Source of the DNA: Aurantiochytrium sp. KH105
Lineage: Eukaryota; Sar; Bigyra; Thraustochytrida; Thraustochytriidae
Direction: 5' to 3'
Length of the DNA: 64,000 nucleotides
Assembly: GCA_003116975.1 (NCBI GenBank)
Contig: BGKB01000005.1
Span: forward strand, 5,880-69,879
Positions within the stretch are counted from its first letter, which is position 1. Every line of letters starts with the position of its first letter. Of this stretch, positions 49,717-59,700 are shown piece after piece. The notes under the pieces were generated by a model. That model ran no database searches and was not told where the DNA came from. It saw nothing but the letters and a program-made list of their open reading frames with translations. The translations under genes were made by a program, and so were the position numbers.

Positions 49717-50732
49717 TGGTCTTTTGCAAACGAGTCCACGCAGTCTTCGAGCCGCCATCACGGACCGAGTTTCGCGGCTTTGCCTCACTCAAGCCACCAC
49801 GCGTTCACCTTTCTCGCGCTTTGCCATACCACATGCCATTCGTCCGCGCCAGCACCCGACCAAGGTTCGGGCTTGCACCTGACGCTCCAGGCTGCAAACC
49901 AACCAACCAAACCTTCCGCGCATCCGCTCTTGTGTTTTCCTCTTGTCTTTCATTTATTTTCACCCAAAACAAACTGCGGGTGAGCTGAGCTCCGTCCCCC
50001 GTGAATCTCCGGTGAAATTGATCAGCTGGCCGGTGAGGCTTTCTCGAGGAATAACTTGCATGCCGGGGACGCGCTCTGAAAGCCAGCCTGTGCATGCGGT
50101 AGCGGCAGCGGTTAGAGACAGTCGGGTCACTCTTCCCCAAATAAAGAAAACTGCAGTCGCAACGTGATTCGTCTCATCGTGCTTGCCTTCCATTTCCAGA
50201 TGATGCATTGCCGCGCTCTTGCACTGAGCCCGCCTACCTCATTTGATGAGGGACCAGGCATGATTCAGTTGTCCTTGCAAGTACAACTTACTTGTAGGCC
50301 TAGCTTGAATTTTGATGTTTGACTGCCAGAGACTTTGGATCATCGCACCTACAACTAGCTTGCACCTTGATTCCTGGCTAACGGGTTTCCTCAATCAATT
50401 GCAACTACACCTTGCTTGTGCCTTGCATTTTCAAAGCCAACGAGTCCATTCACCTCATTGCACACAGAGAACCGTCGAGTTTTCATCATGAATAGAATGC
50501 GGCCTCTCACAGAGTAAAAGCAAATCGAGAGATGTCATCTTGACTGAAAACAGGAGACTTTTACGTTGCGAATGTAATTCCTCACGCAACGGGATGAATG
50601 TCCTACACATAATACAAACAAAAAAAGAGAATACAACGTCACGGACGAACTCACAAAGAGACATAAAAAAATCTAAAATGGCTTGAATGCAAAAGCATCA
50701 ACGCTATGCTCGATCTTGACCAAAGACCAAGG

Positions 50733-51854
50733 TCACTGCTTGTCCACATCCGAAAAGTACGACGAGTCCGAATCAACTTCGTCGTCAGTGGACAAATCGG
50801 TAAAGTCACGCTGCGCACGCTCCTTGGGCGAACCAGCCCAGAGAATGCGGTACAAGAGTGAGGAAATCTTGAAAAACCAGTACAAGTTGAGACACACGAG
50901 CACAGCCATAAGACCAATGACAACCTTGTACAGGGACTCACTCATCGCAGCACGACCGTCCGTAAACAAAGTGGGCAACAAAGCCGTCGAAACGCGATAG
51001 ATGCGCGCGTATGCCCACGAGCCCGCAAAACCCACAAACAGAAGATCCGCCATACCCTTCCAGCGAAAGTTGCTCGCGAGCTTGGAGCTCTCCAAAAAGA
51101 TGTCCGTCACATCGTGCAAAAGCAAACCTACCATGCCAATTCGCACAAAGTTCCCCAGATACACAATGCTCAAGAGAACCAAGACCGTCGTGTGATGAAC
51201 CGTCATCTCCCACATGTCGCTTGCGCGTCTGCCCTCCGTCAGCTGGGACACCAAAAGCACGAGGTAAAGAGGAATTTCTAACGCCACATAAAACCACCGC
51301 ACCGACTCCTCATTGCGCTGAAGGGGAATGTTCTCCCAGCAAAGCGACAAGTTGCGACTCCAGGGCTGACCCCGCAAAATGTACAGGTTCGTGAAAAAGC
51401 ACAGCGCGTACATACCCAGCCGCCACAAGCAGTCCGCCGCCACGCGCACCTTGACGCTTTCGCGGTCCACGCGCTGCCGCGAGCGGAACCAGCCGTTCAC
51501 ATCCTCGACCGGCTTGTCGATGGCCTTGGACAGCGACTTGACCTCGTTCATGTCCGGCAGCAGCGGCTTGTGTCGCGCGTAAATGGCCTCCAGCTTTTCC
51601 GACTCGAACGCGAGCGGCTGCGACTTGAACCGCAGCCCGCGCCGCACCGCCGGCCGCAGCAGGGCGCGTTCCAGCACGAACTTGCTCACCGCCAGCGCCG
51701 CCGCGCCCGCCGCCGCCACCGTCGCGAGCTCGCGCCCCAGCGGGTACTCGCCCGACGCGGCGGCGCCGCCGAAGCCCGCGCGCGCCGCCGCCGCCGCGGC
51801 ATCCGGGGCCCACATGCCGGCCGCAAAGCCGTCCAGCTCCGCCGCGAGGTCCAT
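50733..51854 (-). CDS. ceramide synthase with Hox-like and TLC domains
   Basis: 373 residues from ATG 51854. Ceramide synthases N-acylate sphingoid bases in the ER. Features in order: N-terminal Ala-rich helix (about 42-66); a Hox-like domain (about 84-131: LEAIYARHKPLLPDMNEVKSLSKAI...VNGWFRSRQR), as in animal CerS2-6; then the TLC/Lag1 domain (about 133-350) with about six helices, the conserved His pair (220-221, VHHTTVLVLLSIVYLGNFVRIG) and HDVTDIFLESSK (His247, Asp248, Asp251). The C-terminal tail is acidic with Ser (STDDEVDSDSSYFSD), like the CK2-phosphorylated tails of known ceramide synthases. All Lag-motif residues needed for activity are present. Upstream in-frame sequence is a repeat translation and was excluded. 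Confidence 0.9.
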   Translation of the reverse strand: MDLAAELDGFAAGMWAPDAAAAAARAGFGGAAASGEYPLGRELATVAAAGAAALAVSKFVLERALLRPAVRRGLRFKSQPLAFESEKLEAIYARHKPLLPDMNEVKSLSKAIDKPVEDVNGWFRSRQRVDRESVKVRVAADCLWRLGMYALCFFTNLYILRGQPWSRNLSLCWENIPLQRNEESVRWFYVALEIPLYLVLLVSQLTEGRRASDMWEMTVHHTTVLVLLSIVYLGNFVRIGMVGLLLHDVTDIFLESSKLASNFRWKGMADLLFVGFAGSWAYARIYRVSTALLPTLFTDGRAAMSESLYKVVIGLMAVLVCLNLYWFFKISSLLYRILWAGSPKERAQRDFTDLSTDDEVDSDSSYFSDVDKQ

Positions 51855-52553
51855 CCTCGCGCGCCCAGTCGCGCTCGCGCGCCCTGCCCGCCGCAAAGCC
51901 GCTGCCTCGCGCGCCTCGCCTCGCCTCGCCTCGCCTCGCCGCTCGCGCCCGTCGCCGCCAACGGGATCTGCGCCGCGCCACTCGCGCATACATGTGCACG
52001 CGCAGCTTCGTGTCAAGACACATCACATCATGATACCTCCTCCCTCATCAGAACAGGGCCTTGTGCACACTGCAAACTGCTGCTGCGCTGCCACACGGCA
52101 GGAAACGAAACTCCGTCCCCTGGAGCATGAAACGCGGGCGGGCGAGGGAGAGAGGCGGGGGAGAGAAATGCTCGGGATGCAAGGGCGGTAATGGCAGGCG
52201 CACTTGGCGAGGAATGGCTGGGTTTGGAGTGGCGAGGACTCGGATCAGATCTGATGTGATCGTGGAGCCGTCATGAAGAGCTTCTTGTAGTACTTCAACG
52301 CCCATAATTCAGAAGTGCACGCAAAATGGACCAGCATGAGCTCAAGGTCTGTGCAAAGAGAATGGAGCAGACGAAGGGCCCCACCATTTCTTTTCTATAA
52401 AAGATAATGAAACCGCAACAACCCCTTTTCTTCATTCGGTGTAAAGAAAGCAGCAAAGAAATTAGGAAAAGGTCTTTCCATCAGTTATTGAAAAGATCGT
52501 GCATCAGCGTCATTCTCAAGTCGTGCGTTTCGCAATCGTCAGCGCCATATGGT
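51855..52553. promoter_or_regulatory. ceramide synthase 5' flank and TTL-like gene 3' flank
   Basis: 700 bp between two minus-strand genes. The first 100 bp is GC-rich with the CGCCT repeat, the rest AT-richer. No gene was recognised. Confidence 0.4.
51913..51940. repeat. CGCCT pentanucleotide microsatellite in ceramide synthase leader
   Basis: Five to six CGCCT units some 60 bp upstream of the ATG at 51854. Confidence 0.85.
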
Positions 52554-54773
52554 TCAGTTGCGTCGCTGCGTGCGACGCGCCTTTGGATCCTCAAGCAAAC
52601 TCGGCGCCGGAAACATGTAGCAGGGCGAAAAGGGGTCACCGTTGTACTTTTCCTCGAGATCGTTGTAGATGAGAGACCACTTGCCAAACGTAAAGCCATC
52701 CTTGACCGTCATCGTCGTTGGCAACTCGTGAGGGGTAACATGAATCTTAAGCACGAGGTCCAAGAGTTCCTCCCAGATCTCCGGCGTCAGGCCCTTCACA
52801 GGATACTCCGTCACGAGCGGATACCCGTTGCCCTCCAGCAAGTGCACGTTACCCAGCTTGTCGATCAGCCAGTCAATAGCAAAAAGGTGGAAACGCCCCG
52901 GAACGCGTTTGAGCTTCTTATTCTGCACGTCCGTCGTCTTGAACACATACAGCGACACCTTTTTCATGTACTCGCGCGCGCGAGCAAGATACTCTGGCGG
53001 AAAGTCCATCTCGCGAGACAGCTCCTCCGCCATCTCGTCAAAGCTGAAAAAGTGGTTGACTTTGCTCTGACTTCCCGCATTGGTGACATGAACCTTGGTG
53101 TTCTTGGTGTCTCGGCTGTACCGTGTGTCTGATTTTCGGACAAAACCATCTGCAAAGAACACCAGCTGCGGATCCAGACTTCCCACCAAGAGGTAGGTGC
53201 GCAAGTCGAACTTGTAGCCTCCTTGCATGGTCGCTGGCTCCGCCACGTACTCCATGACAATCACAGCCTTGGGCGACTGGCATGAACCGACCTGCGCCTT
53301 GAGATCAGCAAGTCCCCGCAAAACCTTGATGCCCATGCCATGAAACGTTGTGCTCGGCTTCCAAAGCCACAGCTTTTCGAGATTCTCCGGACGCGATGCG
53401 GCCACAAAGAGAGCCTCGCACGAAGCCTTGACGTCCAAATTGTACTGTGCCGGCTGAATCCGCAAGTCCTCATACGTGCATCCGTGGTGCTCGGCGAGTC
53501 TGCGTCGGCACGAGAGTTGCATCAGTTTCGTACCGCCAATGCACCCCGAAACACCGATGCTGTTCAGCATTTGCTTGCCTTGCTTGATATACGGCACCTT
53601 TCCACGTGACAAAAGCAAGGTCGCCCCGGCGTTCGAACCCTCGGCGGTCGTGCGCGTCATCCAGCCGCGTTTCCGAAGAATTCCATACCATGGCCAAAAG
53701 TTCTTCTTGCTATTGTAAGTCTTCACCATGGGTTTACGCGGAAGCTGCACTTGCGGCGCAAGAACCATCTGTGAGCCGTCGTATCGAGTCTCTCCGCGGA
53801 AAACCGGGGTCGAAGTCTCGACGGTCGCCCCTGCGCTCTCGCCATCTTCAATCGAGTCTTCGCCCGAGGACGCGTCGCCCTGATCCAGACTTTGCATCAG
53901 CTCTGCGCTTTCCAGCGCTTGACGATCAGCGACACTCAGCCTGCCGTCGCTCTCATCATCACCGTCCTCCGCCTCGCGAGACCAGCTTCCCAGCTCGAGA
54001 GTTTTATCAAAGTTTGTTCCCTCTCCTCCCTGCTCTCCATCTTTCTCCAAGCTGCTGCCGAGATCCCCAATAATATCCTCCAAATGATCGCTAAGGGCAA
54101 TGCCCAGCAGACCACCCGTTTCTTGGTTCTCGAGCTCGAGATCGAGAACATTTGACTTCTTATCCTCCTCGTGGTCAATTTCTTCCTCGTCTTGCTGTCT
54201 ATTATGATCCAGGTCCTCAGATCTCAGCAATGGCTCGCCCGATGAAACGCCTGCACTCGCGACACTGTGGGCTTCTTCTCCTTCTTTGTCATCGGCGCGG
54301 TCCACGGTGGCGTCAATGTCCAGACGCTCATCATCGTCATCATCGTTCATATCGTCATCATCACCATCGTGAAAGGTTGTCATCCATTCGGGAAGTCCAA
54401 ACGACGAAATCTCAGAGAGAAACTTGGATGGGGACGCCTCAGCAATCGCAGCACCCATGCTTGAAGTTGGATAGCCGTCATGGCTGGCTTCAGAAGACGC
54501 GGGCCCGCTGCTGCTGCCCGCATTTTTCGATGCGGCGTCCGAAGTCTTCGAGAGATCCTTCACTGCCGTGAGCTGGAACAAAAGAACCAGCAAGCCTCCA
54601 CAAAAGCAAAGAGGTACGATCTTTTGCATCAGACGGGCGCGGAGCGACAGTCTCGTTCGCCCAAAATGTGCTCCGGCGCCCCATTCCCGCGAAGACGACG
54701 AGTTTGAATACCGAGACGACCTGCTCGACCCGCCAAGGCCAAGCAGTCCAAAGTCTGATCCATTGTGCGACAT
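52554..54773 (-). CDS. tubulin-tyrosine-ligase-like protein with signal anchor
   Basis: 739 residues from ATG 54773. Residues 1-50 are Ser/Arg-rich cytosolic sequence. Residues 52-71 (IVPLCFCGGLLVLLFQLTAV) form a single signal-anchor helix. Residues 72-355 are a long acidic disordered stem. Residues about 360-720 are a TTL-type ATP-grasp ligase domain with the usual landmarks: FWPWYGILRKRGW, KPSTTFHGMGIKVL, VMEYVAEP...YKFDLRTYLLV, VHVTNAG and NVHLLEGNGYPLVTEY. ATP and Mg ligands (KFDLR; LLEGN) are conserved, so it is probably active. TTLs normally add Tyr, Glu or Gly to tubulin in the cytosol; a type II topology would put the domain in the secretory lumen, with an unknown acceptor. Shares a divergent promoter with the fucosyltransferase-like gene. 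Confidence 0.85.
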   Translation of the reverse strand: MSHNGSDFGLLGLGGSSRSSRYSNSSSSREWGAGAHFGRTRLSLRARLMQKIVPLCFCGGLLVLLFQLTAVKDLSKTSDAASKNAGSSSGPASSEASHDGYPTSSMGAAIAEASPSKFLSEISSFGLPEWMTTFHDGDDDDMNDDDDDERLDIDATVDRADDKEGEEAHSVASAGVSSGEPLLRSEDLDHNRQQDEEEIDHEEDKKSNVLDLELENQETGGLLGIALSDHLEDIIGDLGSSLEKDGEQGGEGTNFDKTLELGSWSREAEDGDDESDGRLSVADRQALESAELMQSLDQGDASSGEDSIEDGESAGATVETSTPVFRGETRYDGSQMVLAPQVQLPRKPMVKTYNSKKNFWPWYGILRKRGWMTRTTAEGSNAGATLLLSRGKVPYIKQGKQMLNSIGVSGCIGGTKLMQLSCRRRLAEHHGCTYEDLRIQPAQYNLDVKASCEALFVAASRPENLEKLWLWKPSTTFHGMGIKVLRGLADLKAQVGSCQSPKAVIVMEYVAEPATMQGGYKFDLRTYLLVGSLDPQLVFFADGFVRKSDTRYSRDTKNTKVHVTNAGSQSKVNHFFSFDEMAEELSREMDFPPEYLARAREYMKKVSLYVFKTTDVQNKKLKRVPGRFHLFAIDWLIDKLGNVHLLEGNGYPLVTEYPVKGLTPEIWEELLDLVLKIHVTPHELPTTMTVKDGFTFGKWSLIYNDLEEKYNGDPFSPCYMFPAPSLLEDPKARRTQRRN

Positions 54774-55285
54774 CTTCGTACGCTACGCGCTCGCTAACAA
54801 GCCCAATCAATCGACCGTCCTTGTCGTCGGATGAGCCAAGCCAAGCCAAGCCAAGCCAAGCCAAGCCAAGCCAAGCCAAGCCAAGCCGCCGAGCCGAGCG
54901 GTTCTAGCTTGAACCTTCTCGGATGCCCAGTCCTCAACCCGAGTTCGTTCGCCGCTTCGCCTTGTGTACCACCTCACGGCACGCAAGACGAGCCGCGCCG
55001 TAGCTGCTTGGCGCAAACAAACAGGCAGCAAGCCCGACACGCAACGCACGCAGGCGACGCGCGCCTCCGATGCCCGTAGCCCCGAGCGCGTTCTCGTGAT
55101 TGAACCCATCGTCTGCGGCATCATCATCATCATCGTCATGTAATAAAAGTAGGTGGACGAGACGGAGAATCCGATCAGCATGGGGAATTGGGGTTGCGCA
55201 AAAAAGGGTTGCGCATGTCACGAAAGTGCTAGAAGTCAACGACAGCAACGAGGCCTGCAATACAGCAAACTTCATCTTTCGAACC
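54774..55285. promoter_or_regulatory. bidirectional promoter with AGCCA array
   Basis: 512 bp between divergent genes. The AGCCA array (54834-54888) sits near the TTL-like start. An ATC/TCATCA repeat lies at 55118-55138. No gene. Confidence 0.5.
54834..54888. repeat. AGCCA pentanucleotide microsatellite
   Basis: Eleven units of AGCCA, about 60 bp upstream of the TTL-like ATG. Confidence 0.92.
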
Positions 55286-56665
55286 ATGAGGCGCGCGCTG
55301 CAGGTCGTGGCCCTGGCACTGGTGTTGGCGCTGGTGCTAGCGGCGCCACGCGTCTCGGCGGCGGCAGTCGGCGCCACAGACAACAGCCCGGGAAAAGGAG
55401 GCCTTGCTCGCGCAGGAATCAAAGCGATCCGAGGCCCCGGCCGCGCCAAGGCCAAAAGTCCTTGGCTCGCGGAAGAAACGACACACCTCGAGGCCGTAGA
55501 GAGTTCGGGCAAGGCCCAGAAAAGGGATGCAGAAATTGTTCTCAGTGCTCTAAAAAAGTTTTTCTCCTCTGAAGAAGTCTGCTCGGACCCAGCGCGCTCC
55601 ATCAGCTTTCAGAACCGCGGTGCTGGAGAAGGCCTCGGATCTCTTCTCAATGGCTACCTTATCACCTGGTCAACCATGCTTGCCGTCGACGGCAAGCGAT
55701 TATGCGCGCACGAGGCCAACACCGCGTACGTCAATGCCTCCACGTGCCCCTCGCAGTCATGGGATTGTCTATTTGAGCCCATCAGCCCAGAGTGCACATG
55801 CGCTGCTGCGCCGCAGCGGGCCTCCTTTGAACAGAGGGCCGCTACACGCTGTTTTGATGAGTCCCATAGCGAGATCTTTACAAGCAATGGCCTACGTACG
55901 GTGCTTCGTGAGACACTCAAGACACATCTTGCGCCCTTCCTTCCAGCGTCCACACCGCTCCCGAACCGCGACGATCATTGGTACATGGCTCTCTTTTACC
56001 ATTATGTCCTCCGTCCGAACCAGCGACTTTTGGACTTCAAAATGGCGCTTCAAAAGGTCGTCTTCCCAGGAATCGACTTTGAAACCGAAGCCATTGCCTG
56101 TCACGTGCGTCGCGGTGACCACTGGATGGGAGAGCATCTCTCTGATGACGCATATCTTTCCAGCATTCGTAGTGTGGCGAGCGCGACAGGCGCCTCGGTA
56201 GTTCTCCTCGCGTCGGACGATTTTAATGTGCTCGAAAGCTATCCTTTGCGTCTGAAGCCTCTTCGCGTTGTTTCTGTGCCCACGAACTACTCCGCGCTGC
56301 ATGAACTTGGAAAAGCATGTGTCGGGATGTCGCGCAAATGTTCTGCGGCAAAACACCTCCGTGAGAAAGGCTCCAGCGACGAGGGATTGCTCCTCATGTC
56401 TCAAATTCTGCTCATGGCAGAGACCAAGGTCACGATAGGCAGCATCGGATCCAACTTTGCCCGCGTCATTCATCAGCTCCAATGGGCACGCACCATCCTT
56501 TCGGGCAAGGGAACGCCTCACCCCATGCTCTCCTTCTTCGACATGGTGGGGGCAGAATACTTTGCCTGCGGATGGCGCCGATCCGGTCACATCACACGCG
56601 ACAATGCAAGCGTCCAAAAGGAGTGGGTCGCTCGCCATAATTTTTACAAATCGATCGTTATTTAG
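55286..56665 (+). CDS. fucosyltransferase-like (GT23-type) secretory glycosyltransferase
   Basis: 459 residues from the first ATG (55286). Residues 1-25 are a hydrophobic signal peptide or anchor ending VSA-A. A stem follows, then the catalytic region. GLGSLLNGYLITWSTMLA (117-134) is the nucleotide-sugar side Gly-rich loop; CHVRRGDHW (272-280) matches the HVRR-type motif of alpha-1,6-fucosyltransferases/NodZ; VVLLASDD and VTIGSIGSNFARVIHQL form the remaining GDP-fucose motifs. Many Cys (about 99, 140, 154, 161, 170, 172, 189) suit a lumenal protein. N-glycosylation sequons occur (NAS at 150, NYS). Exact linkage made is uncertain; core alpha-1,6-fucosylation is one option. It lies head-to-head with the TTL-like gene. 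Confidence 0.72.
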   Translation: MRRALQVVALALVLALVLAAPRVSAAAVGATDNSPGKGGLARAGIKAIRGPGRAKAKSPWLAEETTHLEAVESSGKAQKRDAEIVLSALKKFFSSEEVCSDPARSISFQNRGAGEGLGSLLNGYLITWSTMLAVDGKRLCAHEANTAYVNASTCPSQSWDCLFEPISPECTCAAAPQRASFEQRAATRCFDESHSEIFTSNGLRTVLRETLKTHLAPFLPASTPLPNRDDHWYMALFYHYVLRPNQRLLDFKMALQKVVFPGIDFETEAIACHVRRGDHWMGEHLSDDAYLSSIRSVASATGASVVLLASDDFNVLESYPLRLKPLRVVSVPTNYSALHELGKACVGMSRKCSAAKHLREKGSSDEGLLLMSQILLMAETKVTIGSIGSNFARVIHQLQWARTILSGKGTPHPMLSFFDMVGAEYFACGWRRSGHITRDNASVQKEWVARHNFYKSIVI

Positions 56666-56730
56666 CTGGTGAACAAAAACTGCACAATGAGAGGGGGCGG
56701 CATCTTTTCAATCTTCCAAACAAATCCATG

Positions 56731-59700
56731 TTACATGTCAATTGAATAAAAGCTCGCGCGTGTCGGTCTCTGCGGCTGTGCCGCTTCGTCCTCGCGCTGC
56801 TCTCCCTCCGAGGCCAATGTGCCGTCCGCTGCCCAGCCTTCTTCGCCAGCACCTAATTCCTGCTGCGCATCTTCGCCAGCGCCACCATCATAGGCTTCAT
56901 CCTCTGGGTACTGATATGGAACATAGCCCTCAGCCGGTGGCTCCCACTGCGTTTCTCCCGTTACAGCGTGCTGATAGTACATGTACCCGCTTCCCTCATC
57001 GTACACCTCGTACCACTGATACTGCCCATCATTTGCAGCTTTGTCGACTCGAAGACCTTCTTGTGACCTTGGCGGCGCGTAGTCTGGCGCACTCTGGGGC
57101 TTTTCTATGGCTTCTGTAGGCGCCCGCTCTGTTGCTGCGCTCGCAGCGCGATAGTCTTGTCCCGTCTTGGCTTCCTCCTCGAGCTGTTCATATTCTTGCT
57201 GCTCCCCTGCAAGATTTTCAAGCGCATACGCGCCGTCTTCTTCCGCTGAGACCGGATAGTCCGCTGGCGAATCTGTTTGTGGCTCAAAGGCCTCTTCAGC
57301 TTTGCAGCCATCGGCATCCTCCTCTGGCGCTGTGGTCGGTTCCACAACACTTTCTTCCGTGGCGATTCCGACTTCTTCCTTTGCTTGCGCTGCGCTCGCG
57401 GTCAGCGCAGCGTCTGCGTCATCTCCGTGGGTAGTGACGCCATCTCCATCCTTGCAGTCCACCTCAACGTATTTTTCCCCTTCAAAGTCGGCTTCAGCCT
57501 TGATCTCGCTGGCAATTCCTTTTTCCACATTCTGCACTTCAAGTGGAGTTTCGACAGAATCCACGTCCGCGAGAGCATTTGCAAACTCGCGATCTTCGGC
57601 GCTTCCAGCCATGTCTGCTGGTGCACCTTCGCTTGGCGAAATGGTATCTTGCTTGGTCTCTTCGGCGTCTTCGAGCACCTCCACATCCGCGCTTACTTGC
57701 GGAAATGAGCTTTCGCTATATTCACCTTCGTCAACTCTTGCGTCATCTTTGTCGGGGCAATTCTTTTCCGCAACTTCGTCAGCCACAGCGTACACTCCCG
57801 CTTCTTCCTCGTACGCTTTCATTTCTGCTTCTTGGTCCTTCGTTTCCTCGATGGTACTGTGATCAGCCTGTACTGCTTCCGAGGATCTCTCTCTATGAGC
57901 TGGAGGCTCTTCATTAGGGTCCGTGACCATACTTTCTTCCAAAGCGAGTTCTTGCTCTCCTTGTCCTTCATTCTTGTCCGCGGTGCTAGTAGCCTCGTCT
58001 ACTCCGTCTTCTTTCTCAAGCGCACCTTCGTCTATTACATCATCCGCGGGCTGCGTGGAGACATCACCTGCGGCTATTTGGAGCTCTTCGGCATCGTCAG
58101 TTTCAGCAATGACCGATGACTTATGCATGTCATTCATGGCGCCATTATCGAAGGATGTACCGTCGATCACCTCCATTGTAGCTTGATCTTGGCCTCCCAT
58201 CGGAGATGATTCCGAATCGGCTTCTCCGACGTGCACTTTGGACTCATCGTTTCCATTTTCATTGCCTTCGTTGCCCTGTACAGCCTCTGAGACATCGTCG
58301 TGCGTTTCGGCATGGAAGGCTGAGCCACTTTCTCTTTCGATGGACGACTCCATCACAGTCGCTTGCTCGGCAAGAGGGTCTTCGGTCTGCCCTCCCTCAG
58401 ATACGCTCTCCATAGCAGCTTCCGTGGACTTGACGTCAATCGCTGCGCTCGTTTCGATCTCATCAAGTCCACCTGTTTCAGGCACAGGGTACGTCAGTGC
58501 GTTGTCGTCCAACTCAGCTTCGTGTGCACCCATTTCGGTAGCTTTATTGGCAAGAGCGCTTTCGTCGTTGTTCTCTGTCTCCACTATTTGCATCGTTGCC
58601 GAGATGGCTGCGCTGCCATCAATAGAATCGACACCATCTGCCGGATTCTCGGTATCAGTGTCTTTTTGCACTTCCCCTTCGGTAACTTCAGCGTCATCGA
58701 GGTAATTGGAGTTCGTCTCGTTCATCGTGTCAACTTTGTGCTGCTGACCTTGCTGGTCCCTTGGTTCCTGGCTTTCAGCAATCTCGACACGAGCCGAATG
58801 CTCTGTGTCACCTTCATTACCCTCCATTGGGGCGGATGTGGAGTACGCTTCTTCAGACATGTCTGCATCTTTCGGCAGCATGGGACTCTCTTCGGGCAAC
58901 TCATGTGCCTCCTTAGGCTCCCGTTCAACGGCGTCCGCTTCCGGGATCTCCAGTGCTTCTCGATCATGATCACTTGCGCTGCCATGAACTTGAACGTCGT
59001 CTATTTCTTCCTTTGTTGTCAACAATGTACCAAAGACTTTCTCTTGGCTTTCTCGATCTTGAAAGTCCTCTTGGTCTCCTTGCTGATCCAGGTTCTGAAC
59101 TTCTCCTTGTAGGTCCTGATTCTCGATTTCTCCATCATTCTGGTTCTCGACTTCTCCTTGATTCTGATTCTCGACTTCTTCGTGATTCTGACTCTTGCTT
59201 TCTCCTTGTTGATCCTGAGTAATTCCTTGGCGTAGGCCTACTTCGTCTTCCTGGCCATGATAATATGTTTCCTTCTGGTCTCCGACGTCAAAGGCAACTG
59301 TATCACTTGGCGAAACAGAGTCGGCATTTCCAAGCTCTGAACGAGCTGGATCTTTTTCGGCAGCATCCTTGCCTTCAACATCACAATCATCCACCGGGTC
59401 GTCAAGCTCCACATCAAGCTTTGCATCGTTTTCAGCATAAAGCTTTGTCTCCTGAGCTGGCTGAGACCCAAAAGGTACGAACGATTCTGGGCTTTTCGCA
59501 TCTTTACTTGGAAGCGAGGGTGGCGGTGGTGCTGACATTGGAGGAGGAGGTTTACTTTGACTTTTTCGCTGCGGTGGTGGTGGCGGCGGAGCGACTTGCT
59601 TGGACCGCTTTGGAGGTGGAGGCGGACTCATACGTTTGGGCGAAGCCGTGGACGCTGATGGTGCTTTGGGTGATGACGGCGTCGGAAGCTTCTTATCAGG

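Larger units (their letters stand above)
43616..50732. other. 7.1 kb gene-poor, microsatellite-dense region
   Basis: No convincing gene. It is packed with simple repeats: CTCGC 43798, TTTC 44202, TTCC 44260, GATGC 44520, CATTGA 44867, GAGAGG 45110, TTTC 45375, AATC/ATTC 46576-46655, GACT 47204, CTGC 48287, CTCGA 49641. AGCT/CTAGCTAGC palindromic tracts lie at 46451-46467 and 48715-48730. ORF 48719-49240 (minus) contains LSLDELKRILALCGETNLDPSERV, which could be one exon of something, but no start or partner was supported. 50250-50460 is AT-richer with degenerate repeats of ACTTGC/ACCTTG. Confidence 0.45.

Noticed and set aside
53600-53650. tRNA-like GTTCGAACCC
   Set aside because: It lies inside the TTL-like coding region and has no surrounding cloverleaf; no tRNA or rRNA gene was found in the window.
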